Below are positions 26,587 to 35,180 of a DNA stretch of 64,000 nucleotides, one piece after another. The notes below the pieces were generated by a model. That model was not told the origin of the DNA. It made no database searches and worked only from the letters and a program-made list of their open reading frames with translations. Location: contig NZ_OY781106.1 in assembly GCF_963676475.1 (NCBI RefSeq), forward strand, positions 2,170,001 to 2,234,000. The letters run 5' to 3'. Source of the DNA: an uncultured Celeribacter sp. (GTDB taxonomy: Bacteria > Pseudomonadota > Alphaproteobacteria > Rhodobacterales > Rhodobacteraceae). Every line of letters starts with the position of its first letter. The stretch's first letter is position 1. The position numbers and the translations under genes were made by a program.

Positions 26587-27750
26587 ATGACGGTCATCAC
26601 CACCATTGACGATCTCAAGCGGCTGCACAAACGGCGCACACCGAAGATGTTCTACGACTATTGCGAAAGCGGCTCCTGGACGGAACAGACCTTTCGCGAG
26701 AACACCTCGGATTTCGACCAACTCCGTCTGCGCCAACGTGTTGCCGTCGATATGGAGGGCCGCTCCACCGCCACGAAGATGATCGGTCAGGATGTCGCCA
26801 TGCCGGTGGCTCTGGCCCCCGTGGGCCTCACCGGCATGCAGCGCGCCGATGGCGAGATCAAGGCCGCAAAGGCGGCGGAGAGGTTCGGCGTGCCCTTCAC
26901 GCTGTCGACCATGTCGATCTGTTCGATCGAGGATGTGGCGGAACACACCTCAAAACCTTTTTGGTTCCAGCTCTACGTGATGCGCGATCAGGACTATCTG
27001 AAAAACATCATCCAGCGCGCCAAGGATGCAGGCTGTTCGGCGCTGGTGCTGACGCTCGATCTGCAAATCCTCGGCCAACGCCACAAGGACCTGAAAAACG
27101 GCCTCTCCGCCCCGCCGAAACTGACCCCCGCCGTGATCGCCGATCTGGCGACGAAATGGGGGTGGGGCTTGGAAATGCTTCAGACCAAACGCCGCAGCTT
27201 CGGGAATATCGTTGGCCACGCCAAGGATGTCGACGATCCAGCGTCGCTGTTCAAATGGACCTCCGAGCAATTCGATCCGCGCCTCGACTGGAAAAAGATC
27301 GAAGCCATCAAGGAGATGTGGGGCGGGCCGCTGATCCTCAAGGGTGTGATGGAACCGGAAGACGCCGCCATGGCCGCCAAGGTCGGCTGCGATGCCATTG
27401 TCGTCTCAAACCACGGCGGACGTCAGCTGGACGGCGCGCTGTCCTCGATCCGTGCGCTTCCGCCAATTCTGGACGCCGTGGGCGATCAGGTCGAGGTGCA
27501 TCTCGACAGCGGCATCCGCTCCGGTCAGGACGTGCTCAAGGCGATGGCGATGGGCGCGAAAGGCACCTATATCGGCCGCGCCTTTGTGCATGGCCTCGGC
27601 GCCATGGGCGAAGCGGGTGTGACCAAAGCGCTCGAGGTGATCCACAAGGAGTTGGACGTCTCCATGGCGCTTTGCGGACGCAAACATATCGAAAATGTCA
27701 ACCGCGACATCCTGCGCGTGCCGGAAGATTTCGCCGGTCGCTGGGCTTAA
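26587..27750 (+). CDS. lldD: L-lactate dehydrogenase (FMN alpha-hydroxy-acid oxidase family)
   Basis: A 387-residue FMN enzyme oxidising L-lactate or a related 2-hydroxy acid to the keto acid, passing electrons to the quinone pool. Markers are MFYDYCESGSWTEQTFREN near the start, PVALAPVGLTGM, QLYVMRD, LTLDLQILGQRHKDLKNG, the catalytic His-Arg in SNHGGRQLDGA, and the FMN phosphate loop DSGIRSGQDVLKAMAMGAKG. The ATG at 26587 has AAGAAGAG upstream. The exact hydroxy acid is inferred from the family only. Confidence 0.88.
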   Translation: MTVITTIDDLKRLHKRRTPKMFYDYCESGSWTEQTFRENTSDFDQLRLRQRVAVDMEGRSTATKMIGQDVAMPVALAPVGLTGMQRADGEIKAAKAAERFGVPFTLSTMSICSIEDVAEHTSKPFWFQLYVMRDQDYLKNIIQRAKDAGCSALVLTLDLQILGQRHKDLKNGLSAPPKLTPAVIADLATKWGWGLEMLQTKRRSFGNIVGHAKDVDDPASLFKWTSEQFDPRLDWKKIEAIKEMWGGPLILKGVMEPEDAAMAAKVGCDAIVVSNHGGRQLDGALSSIRALPPILDAVGDQVEVHLDSGIRSGQDVLKAMAMGAKGTYIGRAFVHGLGAMGEAGVTKALEVIHKELDVSMALCGRKHIENVNRDILRVPEDFAGRWA

Positions 27751-27757
27751 ACTAAGA

Positions 27758-27779
27758 GGGGCTGCAGCCACGCAGCCCC
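27758..27779. terminator. Hairpin between converging lldD and a pseudogene
   Basis: GGGGCTGC (27758-27765) pairs with GCAGCCCC (27772-27779). The flanks are only partly A/T-rich (AAGA and CCTCTT), so it may be a weak bidirectional terminator. Confidence 0.55.
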
Positions 27780-27784
27780 ACCTC

Positions 27785-28555
27785 TTAAAAGCTCACAGTC
27801 AAAGGGTCTCCCGCCGTCACGATAAACGGCCTTTGCTCCACGGCCCCATCTTCCATCCGAAGCTCCAGCACATAGGCCCCCGCCGGGATCGCAAGTTCCA
27901 CCTTGCCGGGACGGCGGGACACCAATTCATTGCCAGCCTCATTGTAGACGTGCCAGCGCTTGAGCGCTTCGTGATCCATATCGAAGGCCACCGGCGCCGC
28001 ATCCAGCACGATCACGGGGGCAACCGCCCCGTCGACGGCCACGGACAGCGGGAGGGTCACTTCGATCCCATCGAGTTTGGCCCGCGCAATGTAATCGCCT
28101 GCTGGCACGGGTTTGCTTTGCCCCGCGACCACCTGGCTGACATGCGCGCCGCTTGCGGCATCTGCGAGTTTCACCATGACGCGTTCGGCGACCGCATCGC
28201 CGCCTTCGATCCAGACGACTTTGGGCGCTACAGTTCCAAAGGCAAAGCGCGGCCCGCCGGGAAATAAAGCGTCTGCCCCGAATTGCCCGACAGCGCGGTG
28301 CCTTTGACACCTTCGATGTGAAACCGCGCGTCGCTTGGCACCTCGTCTTCACCCTCGAAAATCAGAACGGTCACCCGCGCCATGTCGAGATCGAAATGCA
28401 CGCTGTTGTCCTGATCAGCCAGCACGTCGCGCTGTTGGGTGAAGTCCCAACTCCCGACCCGCAGCGTCACATCATAGGTGCCCGCCCCCCTAAGCCACGC
28501 CGGTCAACCCGACCACGACCCCACTGAGCATGGAAAACAATTTGGGAAATCTCAT
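27785..28555 (-). pseudogene. Secreted beta-rich protein broken by two frame changes
   Basis: Three frame segments read as one protein of about 255 residues. A signal-peptide start (ATG at 28555, MRFPKLFS...VVVGLTGVA) stops at TAG 28490-28492 beside a C6 run. The next frame carries GTYDVTLRVGSWDF ... LYFPAG to about 28250. The third carries FGTVAPKVVWIEGGDAV ... TVSF to 27785. The first and third segments share a frame, so the changes are about +1 near 28490 and -1 near 28250. Repeated PAG-x-Y segments (PAGDYIARAKL, PAGAYVLELRM) suggest Ig-like beta domains. The family is not recognised. It may be a real pseudogene or reflect sequencing errors. Confidence 0.6.
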
Positions 28556-28619
28556 GAAAGGCCCCTCGGCAAATAGTGCTTCCCATTTCGCCGATTCCCG
28601 TGTAAGGCCACGGCTTCAC

Positions 28620-28648
28620 GCGGGACTACAGCCTTGGAGGAGTCCCGC
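28620..28648 (+). promoter_or_regulatory. Leader hairpin upstream of rplY
   Basis: GCGGGACT (28620-28627) pairs perfectly with AGTCCCGC (28641-28648) around a 13-nt loop that contains GGAGG. It ends 21 nt before the L25 start codon, in the expected mRNA leader. There is no T-run, so it is not a terminator; it may be a binding site for autogenous control. Function is inferred from position only. Confidence 0.45.
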
Positions 28649-28669
28649 CCTATTTATGGAGAATTCAAA

Positions 28670-29296
28670 ATGGCTGGTGAGATTCCTGATCTTATTGCCT
28701 TGGAACGTACGGGGACAGGCAAGGGCGCCGCTCGTCAGGCACGTCGCGACGGTCTGGTTCCGGGGATCGTTTACGGTGATGACAAAGAACCGCTTCCGAT
28801 CAACATCAAATTCAACGAGCTTCTGAAGCGCCTGAAAGCCGGCCGTTTCCTCTCGACGCTCTTCAACCTCAAAGTTGAAGGCCAGGACGACGTCCGCGTG
28901 ATCTGCCGCGGCGTTCAGCGTGACGTTGTGAAAGACCTTCCGACCCACGTCGATTTCATGCGTCTGCACCGCAACTCCCGCATCAACCTCTTCATCCCCG
29001 TCGAAATCGTCGGCGAAGAGGCCGCTCCGGGCATCAAAAAGGGCGGCGTTGTGACCCACGTCCGTACCGACGTCGAACTGATCGTGACGGCATCCGATAT
29101 TCCGGAGAAAATCACCCTCGACATCACCGGCGGCAACATTGGCGATGTGTACCACATCTCCGACGTGACCCTGCCGAAAGGCGCGAAACCGGTCATCGAG
29201 CGTGACTTCGTGATCGCCAACATCGCAGCCCCGGCCGGTCTCGGCGCTGGTGCCTCCGATGAGGACGAAGCTGAAGAGGCCGCAGCAGAGGAATAA
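28670..29296 (+). CDS. rplY: 50S ribosomal protein L25/general stress protein Ctc
   Basis: A 208-residue two-domain L25 (CTC type) that binds 5S rRNA. The N-terminal RNA-binding domain has TGKGAARQARRDGLVPGIVYG; the C-terminal domain has VDFMRLH, VPVEIVGE-like and VTHVRTDVEL segments. An acidic tail (EDEAEEAAAEE) ends the protein. GGAGA precedes the ATG at 28670. It is followed by a terminator and then pth, the usual rplY-pth order. Confidence 0.95.
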   Translation: MAGEIPDLIALERTGTGKGAARQARRDGLVPGIVYGDDKEPLPINIKFNELLKRLKAGRFLSTLFNLKVEGQDDVRVICRGVQRDVVKDLPTHVDFMRLHRNSRINLFIPVEIVGEEAAPGIKKGGVVTHVRTDVELIVTASDIPEKITLDITGGNIGDVYHISDVTLPKGAKPVIERDFVIANIAAPAGLGAGASDEDEAEEAAAEE

Positions 29297-29326
29297 TCCT
29301 TCGCAGCCTCTGGCAAGAATTGAAAT

Positions 29327-29352
29327 GCGGGTCCTTCGGGGCCCGCGTTTTT
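29327..29352 (+). terminator. Terminator after rplY
   Basis: GCGGGTCC (29327-29334) and GGGCCCGC (29339-29346) close on TTCG, with one G-T pair, and are followed by GTTTTT. Confidence 0.9.
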
Positions 29353-29432
29353 CGTTGTGGGCGTTTCGCATGTCAGGGGGACTCGCAAATCCGGCGCAGA
29401 GGCTTTAGGTGTCATTTCCAAAGGAGACGCGC

Positions 29433-30113
29433 ATGAAACTCTTTGTTGGCCTCGGCAATCCCGGCGCGAAATACGCGCACAACCGTCACAATATCGGCTT
29501 CATGGTGCTGGACAGGATCGCCGAGGATCACGGCTTTGGCCCGTGGCGGGCGAAGTTTCAGGGACAGATGACCGAGGGGCGTCTGGGCGGCGACAAGGTC
29601 ATTCTTCTGAAACCCGAAACCTTCATGAACCTCTCCGGCCAAGCCGTCGGCGAAGCGATGCGGTTCTACAAACTCACCCCCGCCGATGTGGTGGTGTTCC
29701 ACGACGAGCTGGATCTTGCGCCCGGCAAGGTGCGAGTCAAATCCGGCGGCGGGCATGCGGGTCACAACGGGCTTCGCTCGATCCATCAGCATATTGGCGC
29801 GGAGTATGACCGTGTGCGCCTCGGCATCGGGCATCCGGGGCATAAGGATCGCGTGGCGCCCTATGTCTTGTCGGATTTCGCCAAGGCCGAACAGGACTGG
29901 CTCGACGATGTGATCCGCGGCTGTTCCGATGGTGCCGCCGCTTTGGCCGATGATGAACCCGCGAAGTTCTCCAACGCCGTCGCGCTCAGAACCGCGCCGC
30001 CGCGCAGTTCGACCGGATCGAAACCGCAAAAGGCGCAACCGGCAAAAACACCGGAACCGCCCGCCGAGGACACCCGCTCGCCGCTTCAGAAACTGAAAGA
30101 CAAATTCCAATGA
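29433..30113 (+). CDS. pth: Peptidyl-tRNA hydrolase
   Basis: Releases tRNA from peptidyl-tRNA that drops off the ribosome. The 226-residue protein has GLGNPGAKYAHNRHNIGFMVLD with the catalytic His, KPETFMNLSGQAV, FHDELDLAPGKVRVKSGGGHAGHNGLRSI and GIGHPGHKDRVAPYVL. The C-terminus carries about 45 extra low-complexity residues rich in Pro, Lys and Ala. AAGGAG precedes the ATG at 29433. Its stop overlaps the start of the next gene by 4 nt (ATGA). Confidence 0.96.
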   Translation: MKLFVGLGNPGAKYAHNRHNIGFMVLDRIAEDHGFGPWRAKFQGQMTEGRLGGDKVILLKPETFMNLSGQAVGEAMRFYKLTPADVVVFHDELDLAPGKVRVKSGGGHAGHNGLRSIHQHIGAEYDRVRLGIGHPGHKDRVAPYVLSDFAKAEQDWLDDVIRGCSDGAAALADDEPAKFSNAVALRTAPPRSSTGSKPQKAQPAKTPEPPAEDTRSPLQKLKDKFQ

Positions 30114-31150
30114 GCTGGCGCGTGGCGTTCCACGATCAGGCCCGCTCCTGCCGCGACCTCGGCTCGCCGTTCACCGCCACGCTGCTCGATGGCTTTGCCC
30201 AGCTCGGCCTGCCGGAGGGCCTCATCGCGGAGCGCATCACCTCTTGGCCCGGCGACATTTCCAGCAATGGCGCCTCCGTGCCGCTGCGTCTTGCGGGCGC
30301 TTTGCATGGGTTAGTGCTTGAGGGCATGGACCCGGAGCTGGCCGCCTTTTACCCGCCGCAGGACCTGCCGTCAGAAGCAGAGCTTCATAAGGCTGCCTGC
30401 ACCGCCATCCCCCGGCATGAAGGCTACATTGACCATCGCCTCAACGATGCGCCGCAAACCAACGAGGTGGCCCGCGCCACGGTGCTGATCCTTGCGGCCG
30501 ACGCCCTATCCGAACGGTTTGACCTGCCTTTGATTCTGTCGGAATTGGGCGCGAGTGCGGGGTTGAACCTGAACTTTGATCGCTTTCGCCTCTGCGCGCC
30601 CGGCGGTGATTTCGGCCCCTCGCAAAGCCCCGTGATCTTGACGCCCAACTGGCGCAGCCCGGCGCCAGAACCGCACGGGTTCACCGTCGCAGAGCGACAA
30701 GGCGTGGACCTCAGCCCGCGTGATCCGGTGGCGGAGAGGCTCAGGCTTTTGTCCTTCATCTGGCCCGACCAGACGGCGCGGTTCGAGCGCATCTCTGCCG
30801 CACTCGATCTGGCCGCAGAGCATCCGCCGCGCGTGGACCAAGCCGACGCCATCGACTGGCTGGAGGAGCGGCTGTCGCGGCACTTTGCCGGGTATCTGCA
30901 TCTGGTTTACCATACGGTGGCTTGGCAATATTTCCCGCAACCCGTTCAGGTTCGGGGGGAGGCCTTGTTGGCCGAGGCCGGCGCGCGTGCCACAAAAGAC
31001 GCCCCGCTTGCCCGTCTCTCGATGGAGGCCGATGGACAAGGTCCCGGCGCGAAGCTGACGCTCAGGCTTTGGCCCGGTGGCACAGAGCACGACCTCGGGC
31101 GGTTCGATTTTCACGGGCGCTGGATCGACTGGATCGCGCCCAAACTGTGA
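30110..31150 (+). CDS. DUF2332 family protein
   Basis: A 346-residue cytosolic protein of the DUF2332 family. Recognisable family segments are SPFTATLLDGFAQ near the start, the LSELGASAGLNLNFDRF motif in the middle (a nucleotide- or methyl-donor-fold-like glycine motif) and HTVAWQYFP late. It overlaps pth by 4 nt (ATGA) and the next gene by 1 nt (TGATG), so the three are translationally coupled. No function is established for the family. Confidence 0.75.
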   Translation: MSWRVAFHDQARSCRDLGSPFTATLLDGFAQLGLPEGLIAERITSWPGDISSNGASVPLRLAGALHGLVLEGMDPELAAFYPPQDLPSEAELHKAACTAIPRHEGYIDHRLNDAPQTNEVARATVLILAADALSERFDLPLILSELGASAGLNLNFDRFRLCAPGGDFGPSQSPVILTPNWRSPAPEPHGFTVAERQGVDLSPRDPVAERLRLLSFIWPDQTARFERISAALDLAAEHPPRVDQADAIDWLEERLSRHFAGYLHLVYHTVAWQYFPQPVQVRGEALLAEAGARATKDAPLARLSMEADGQGPGAKLTLRLWPGGTEHDLGRFDFHGRWIDWIAPKL

Positions 31151-31536
31151 TGGAGACCACAATGGAAAAGGCCCCTTCCCTTAATGTTCTGGGCGGCACG
31201 CTCGCGCCTTGCTCCACCGATCCTGTGACTGGATTTTTCCGCGATGGCGCCTGCAACACCTGTGCCGAGGATCATGGCAGTCACACGGTCTGCGCCGTAA
31301 TGACGGAGGAGTTTCTGGCCTATTCGAAATATGTCGGCAACGACCTGTCGACCCCGCGCCCGGAGTATGGCTTTGCCGGTCTGAAACCGGGGGATCAGTG
31401 GTGCCTCTGCGCCGGGCGGTTCCTGCAAGCCCATGACGAGGGCTGTGCGCCACAGGTGACGCTGGCCGCCACGCATTTGCGAGCGCTAGAGATCGTACCT
31501 TTGGACATTTTGCGACGCCACGCGGTCGATCTTTGA
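31150..31536 (+). CDS. DUF2237 family small Cys-rich protein
   Basis: A 128-residue protein of the DUF2237 family. Family segments are NVLGGTLAPCSTDPVTGFFRDG-C-T and SAGLKPGDQWCLCA-like (here GLKPGDQWCLCAGRF), with conserved Cys residues that could bind metal, and APQVTLAATH near the end. The start is ATG at 31150 sharing one base with the previous TGA, with an in-frame ATG at 31162 as alternative. It is the last gene of the pth-DUF2332-DUF2237 unit. Function is unknown. Confidence 0.75.
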   Translation: METTMEKAPSLNVLGGTLAPCSTDPVTGFFRDGACNTCAEDHGSHTVCAVMTEEFLAYSKYVGNDLSTPRPEYGFAGLKPGDQWCLCAGRFLQAHDEGCAPQVTLAATHLRALEIVPLDILRRHAVDL

Positions 31537-31540
31537 GGGC

Positions 31541-32056
31541 TCAGGCCACGCGTTCGCCCGCCTCGGCCGGCATAATCTGGTCATCCATCAGATCGTCAAT
31601 AAAGAGGCTCAAAAGCTGCGATGAGCCACTGACGCCCGCTTTGCGGTAGACCGCGTTGGTCTGTGCCTTGACGGTGCCTTCGGAGGTTTGCCGCAGCCGG
31701 GCGATCTCCGCGATGGGGAAGCCTTTGATCAGGAAAAGCGCCACCTCGCGCTCGGCAGGCGTCAGGCCCCAGGTCGCAAAGCGGTCTTCCAGCACATCGG
31801 CAAAGGCAGAAGCGGCGCGGCGCAATTTGGTCTCAGCCATGCTCCGTCGGATCATCGAGCGTCTGAGCGCCAGCCCGCCCATGATCACGCCTAAGATGAG
31901 GCCAAGCGCCGCCCCCAGTTCGATCACCTCGCGAATTTGCCAGGAAATCGGACGTGCGCGCAGGCCCAGAACCGAAGCCAGAATGTCGAAGACGAAAAAG
32001 ATGGCGCAGAGCGACTGCACTGCGAGGATAATCGCGAGGATGACACTGTCTTTCAC
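31541..32056 (-). CDS. Membrane-anchored LuxR-type HTH regulator
   Basis: A 171-residue protein with two N-terminal hydrophobic helices (about residues 5-30 and 45-63) followed by a LuxR/GerE helix-turn-helix: LTPAEREVALFLIKGFPIAEIARLRQTSEGTVKAQTNAVYRKAG. It has no receiver domain. It begins 12 nt after an acidic-tailed PepSY-like gene and is probably co-transcribed with both PepSY-like genes. A membrane-bound regulator responding to envelope state is an inference from topology and neighbours. Confidence 0.75.
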   Translation of the reverse strand: MKDSVILAIILAVQSLCAIFFVFDILASVLGLRARPISWQIREVIELGAALGLILGVIMGGLALRRSMIRRSMAETKLRRAASAFADVLEDRFATWGLTPAEREVALFLIKGFPIAEIARLRQTSEGTVKAQTNAVYRKAGVSGSSQLLSLFIDDLMDDQIMPAEAGERVA

Positions 32057-32068
32057 CGGCCCTGCACC

Positions 32069-32398
32069 TCAGTCATCATCATCATCTTCATCGCGCCCGC
32101 CGCGATCATCACGATCATCATCGTCGTCATCGTTGTCGTGATCGTCGTCCTCGACCTCCCAATAGTCGCGAAGCACCTCCCCGGTCGCCGGGTTGATGAT
32201 GATCTCACGGCGCATCTCATCGTTTTGCGCCACGATCCGCGTGCGGCCCAAAAAGGTCCGCCCCATGGTGATCTTGGTGTACCCCTGCGACTTGAGCTGG
32301 GCGATGACCTGATCGACCACGCTCGTTGTCTGTGCGAGCGCGGGCGCCGCGGTCAGAACGACCGCCGTAAGTCCGGTTATGAAAAGCCTGCGGTGCAT
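32069..32398 (-). CDS. Exported PepSY-like protein with poly-acidic tail (short form)
   Basis: A 109-residue exported protein. A signal peptide (ending APALAQ) is followed by a small PepSY-like domain of about 55 residues: VVDQVIAQLKSQGYTKITMGRTFLGR ... EIIINPATGEVLRDYWEVE. The last 30 residues are almost all Asp, Glu, Arg and His. The ATG at 32398 starts the signal peptide. It is paralogous to the next upstream gene (32491-32934) and sits directly before the LuxR gene. The acidic tail could bind cations; no function is known. Confidence 0.7.
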   Translation of the reverse strand: MHRRLFITGLTAVVLTAAPALAQTTSVVDQVIAQLKSQGYTKITMGRTFLGRTRIVAQNDEMRREIIINPATGEVLRDYWEVEDDDHDNDDDDDDRDDRGGRDEDDDDD

Positions 32399-32490
32399 GA
32401 TGTCCTGTCCTGTCCAGCCTCCCGCCCCTGTTAACACGATTGCGACCCGCCCCTCCATGGGGCAGGTGCGGTTTTCATTTTACAGACGGA

Positions 32491-32934
32491 TCAATCGTCA
32501 TCGTCGTCGTTGTCGTCATCGTGATCGTGATCGTCGCGATCATCGCGGTCGTCGTCACGATCATCATCATAACGGTCATCATCGTCATAACGGTCATCGT
32601 CACGATCATCGTCATAGCGATCGTCATCCTCTTCGACCTCGACACCATTCACGCGCGATGTGCGGTCATCGTCATAGGTCTCATCCCGCCATTCCCGCTC
32701 GCTCAGCACACGCTCGCGTTCCCGCAGAACCTCGCCCGTCGCATTGTCGATGCGCAGGTCGATCTCCTTGCCGTCGATATAGACCTCGACCTCAGTCTGG
32801 CGAAACCCGCGGTCGATCTCGATCCGCGTCGCGCCGGGGTATTTCGCGACGATTTCTTCCGTCGTCGGCTGTGCCGAAACAGCCGTCACACCCAGCCCGC
32901 AAACGAGCGCCGACATCATAAGAACCTTGTGCAT
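32491..32934 (-). CDS. Exported PepSY-like protein with long Asp/Arg tail
   Basis: A 147-residue exported protein with a signal peptide (ending VSAQ), a PepSY-like domain (EIVAKYPGATRIEIDRGFRQTEVEVYIDGKEIDLRIDNATGEVLRE in outline) and a tail of about 55 residues built from DDRYDDD-type units. The DNA for the tail is a low-complexity run of GAY/CGY codons at about 32491-32640. AAGGA precedes the ATG. It heads a probable three-gene unit with the short paralogue and the membrane LuxR gene. Confidence 0.7.
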   Translation of the reverse strand: MHKVLMMSALVCGLGVTAVSAQPTTEEIVAKYPGATRIEIDRGFRQTEVEVYIDGKEIDLRIDNATGEVLRERERVLSEREWRDETYDDDRTSRVNGVEVEEDDDRYDDDRDDDRYDDDDRYDDDRDDDRDDRDDHDHDDDNDDDDD

Positions 32935-33116
32935 TGGACTATCCTTTCATGCGTTTTCAAACAAATCGTTCAACGAGGGTCATCGTGACCTCGCCCTGAG
33001 ATGTGGTCGAAAAACGGCGGCACGCCCATTGGCATGAGGTTTATCCGGGTTTACGGGCCTGTCTCTAAACCTTTGGTATTCGGTCATAAACTTTGGTTTA
33101 AAACCGCCACACAAAA

Positions 33117-33143
33117 GAAAAGCCGCCCCAAGGGACGGCTTTT
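33117..33143 (-). terminator. Terminator of the trpF-trpB unit
   Basis: On the minus strand, an AAAAGCCGTCCC/GGGCGGCTTTT-type stem with a short loop follows the trpB stop by about 22 nt and has T-rich flanks. Confidence 0.85.
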
Positions 33144-33165
33144 GCTAGAGAATTTCGGAGTGCGA

Positions 33166-34416
33166 TCACTCCATATCGCGGCCTTCTTCGCCCGCGAGAT
33201 CTGCGCCCAGGTGACGCGCCACGGTGAAGATGTCCTTGTCGCCCCGCCCCGAAAGGTTGATGACGATGATATGGTCCTTCGGCAAATCGCCCGCGATTTT
33301 CATCACATGGGCCACCGCATGGCTCGATTCGAGCGCCGGGATGATGCCCTCAGTGCGGCAACAGAATTGGAAGGCATCCAATGCTTCCTTATCCGTGATC
33401 GACACGTAAGTCGCACGTTTGGTGTCATGCAGCCAGCTGTGCTCCGGCCCGATCCCCGGATAATCCAGCCCCGCCGAGATCGAATGGCCTTCGAGGATTT
33501 GCCCATCCTCATCCTGCAACAGGTAGGTGCGGTTGCCGTGCAAAACGCCCGGACGGCCACCCGTCAGAGAGGCGCAATGCTCCATCCGATCATCGACGCC
33601 GTGACCACCGGCCTCAACGCCGATGATGTTCACGCTGTCGTCGTCAAGGAACGGGTGGAACAGCCCCATGGCATTCGAACCACCGCCCACAGCGGCCACG
33701 AGCGTATCGGGAAGACGACCTTCGCCCTCCTGCTCGGCCAGCTGCCAGCGGGTTTCCTGGCCGATGATGGCCTGATAATCGCGCACCATCGCCGGGTACG
33801 GGTGCGGCCCCGCCACAGTGCCGATGCAATAGAATGTGTCGCGCACATTGGTCACCCAATCGCGCAGCGCGTCGTTCATCGCGTCCTTGAGCGTGCCACG
33901 ACCGGACTCCACCGGCACAACCTTGGCGCCCAAAAGCTGCATGCGGAACACATTCGGCTTTTGCCGCTCCACGTCGGTGGCACCCATGTAGACGATGCAC
34001 TCCAGACCGAACTTGGCACAGACCGTCGCCGTCGCCACACCATGCTGACCCGCGCCGGTTTCGGCGATGATCCGGGTTTTGCCCATGCGGCGCGCCAACA
34101 GGATTTGCCCTAGCACATTGTTGATTTTATGCGCGCCGGTGTGGTTGAGCTCTTCGCGCTTGAGATAAATCTTCGCGCCGCCCAGCTCGTCGGTCATCTT
34201 CTCCGCGAAATAAAGCGGCGAAGGACGGCCTACGTAATGCTTCCAGAGATCGCGCATCTCTTCCCAGAACGACGGATCGTCCTTGGCCTTGTTGTATTCC
34301 TCTTCCAAGGAGAGGATCAGCGGCATCAATGTCTCCGACACGAACCGCCCGCCGTAGATACCAAAGCGGCCCTTCTCGTCCGGGCCACTCATGAAGCTGT
34401 TGAAAAGATCGTTCAT
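33166..34416 (-). CDS. trpB: Tryptophan synthase beta chain
   Basis: Condenses indole with serine to give tryptophan. The 416-residue PLP enzyme has the PLP lysine in LNHTGAHKINNVLGQILLA, ETGAGQHGVATATVCA, the phosphate loop VGGGSNAMG and a late LSGRGDKD with the C-terminal serine. AAGGAG precedes the ATG. It follows trpF by 100 nt on the same strand and ends at a terminator; its alpha partner is 11 kb away. Confidence 0.97.
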   Translation of the reverse strand: MNDLFNSFMSGPDEKGRFGIYGGRFVSETLMPLILSLEEEYNKAKDDPSFWEEMRDLWKHYVGRPSPLYFAEKMTDELGGAKIYLKREELNHTGAHKINNVLGQILLARRMGKTRIIAETGAGQHGVATATVCAKFGLECIVYMGATDVERQKPNVFRMQLLGAKVVPVESGRGTLKDAMNDALRDWVTNVRDTFYCIGTVAGPHPYPAMVRDYQAIIGQETRWQLAEQEGEGRLPDTLVAAVGGGSNAMGLFHPFLDDDSVNIIGVEAGGHGVDDRMEHCASLTGGRPGVLHGNRTYLLQDEDGQILEGHSISAGLDYPGIGPEHSWLHDTKRATYVSITDKEALDAFQFCCRTEGIIPALESSHAVAHVMKIAGDLPKDHIIVINLSGRGDKDIFTVARHLGADLAGEEGRDME

Positions 34417-34516
34417 CGCGATGCTCCTTTGCGGATCTCACAGGATGTAGCGCAGAGGTCCGGCACGGTAAAGCGCGCCCGTTTCCTTTGCTGCAAAAAT
34501 ACTCATGGATTGCCGG

Positions 34517-35158
34517 TCACGCGGCGCGGATTGCCTCGATAAAGGCACGGATTTTCGCCGCATCCTTGACCCCCGGCGCGCTTTCCACACCCGAAGAGAC
34601 ATCCACCTGCTTCGCACCCGTCATCTGGATCGCCAAGACGACATTCTCCGGCGTCAGCCCGCCCGCCAGCATCCAAGGCCGGTTCCAGGCGCGCTTGGAA
34701 ATCAGCCGCCAGTCAAAGGCCAGACCATTGCCGCCCGGCAAGTCCGCACCTTTCGGGGCTTTGGCATCGACCAAAAGCTGGTCGCAGACCATGCCATAGG
34801 CGTCGAGCGCGGGCACGTCTTCGGCAGTGGCCACGCCCACAGCCTTCATCACCGGCAAGCCATAGCGCGCACGCACGTCCGCGACCCGCTCCGGGCTTTC
34901 CTTGCCGTGAAGCTGCAACATATCGAGCGGCACCTCTGAGGTGATCCGGTCAAGCTCGGCATCTGTCGGGTTCACCACAAGCGCCACTTTCGCAACGCCC
35001 ACCGGCACCTCCATCGCCAGATCGCGCGCAGTGGCGACCTCGACGTGACGCGGGGATTTCGGGAAGAAGACAAAGCCAAGATACTGCGCGCCTGCGTTCA
35101 CGGCAGCGGCGACCGCCTCGGGCGTTTTCAGCCCGCAGATTTTTACGCGTGTGTCCAT
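34517..35158 (-). CDS. trpF: N-(5'-phosphoribosyl)anthranilate isomerase
   Basis: Third step of the tryptophan branch, an Amadori rearrangement. The 213-residue TIM barrel begins VKICGLKTPEAVAAA with the catalytic Cys and continues GFVFFPKSPRHV, LQLHGKES, and the catalytic Asp region in KQVDVSSGVESAPGVKDAAKI. It is preceded 22 nt upstream by lapA and followed by trpB, the standard roseobacter arrangement. Confidence 0.95.
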   Translation of the reverse strand: MDTRVKICGLKTPEAVAAAVNAGAQYLGFVFFPKSPRHVEVATARDLAMEVPVGVAKVALVVNPTDAELDRITSEVPLDMLQLHGKESPERVADVRARYGLPVMKAVGVATAEDVPALDAYGMVCDQLLVDAKAPKGADLPGGNGLAFDWRLISKRAWNRPWMLAGGLTPENVVLAIQMTGAKQVDVSSGVESAPGVKDAAKIRAFIEAIRAA

Positions 35159-35180
35159 AGGTCTGTCCGGGGCTCGCGGG

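Noticed and set aside
32491..32640. Low-complexity GAT/CGT-rich DNA as a microsatellite or CRISPR-like repeat
   Set aside because: It reads in frame as the acidic tail of the PepSY-like protein and has no regular spacer structure.
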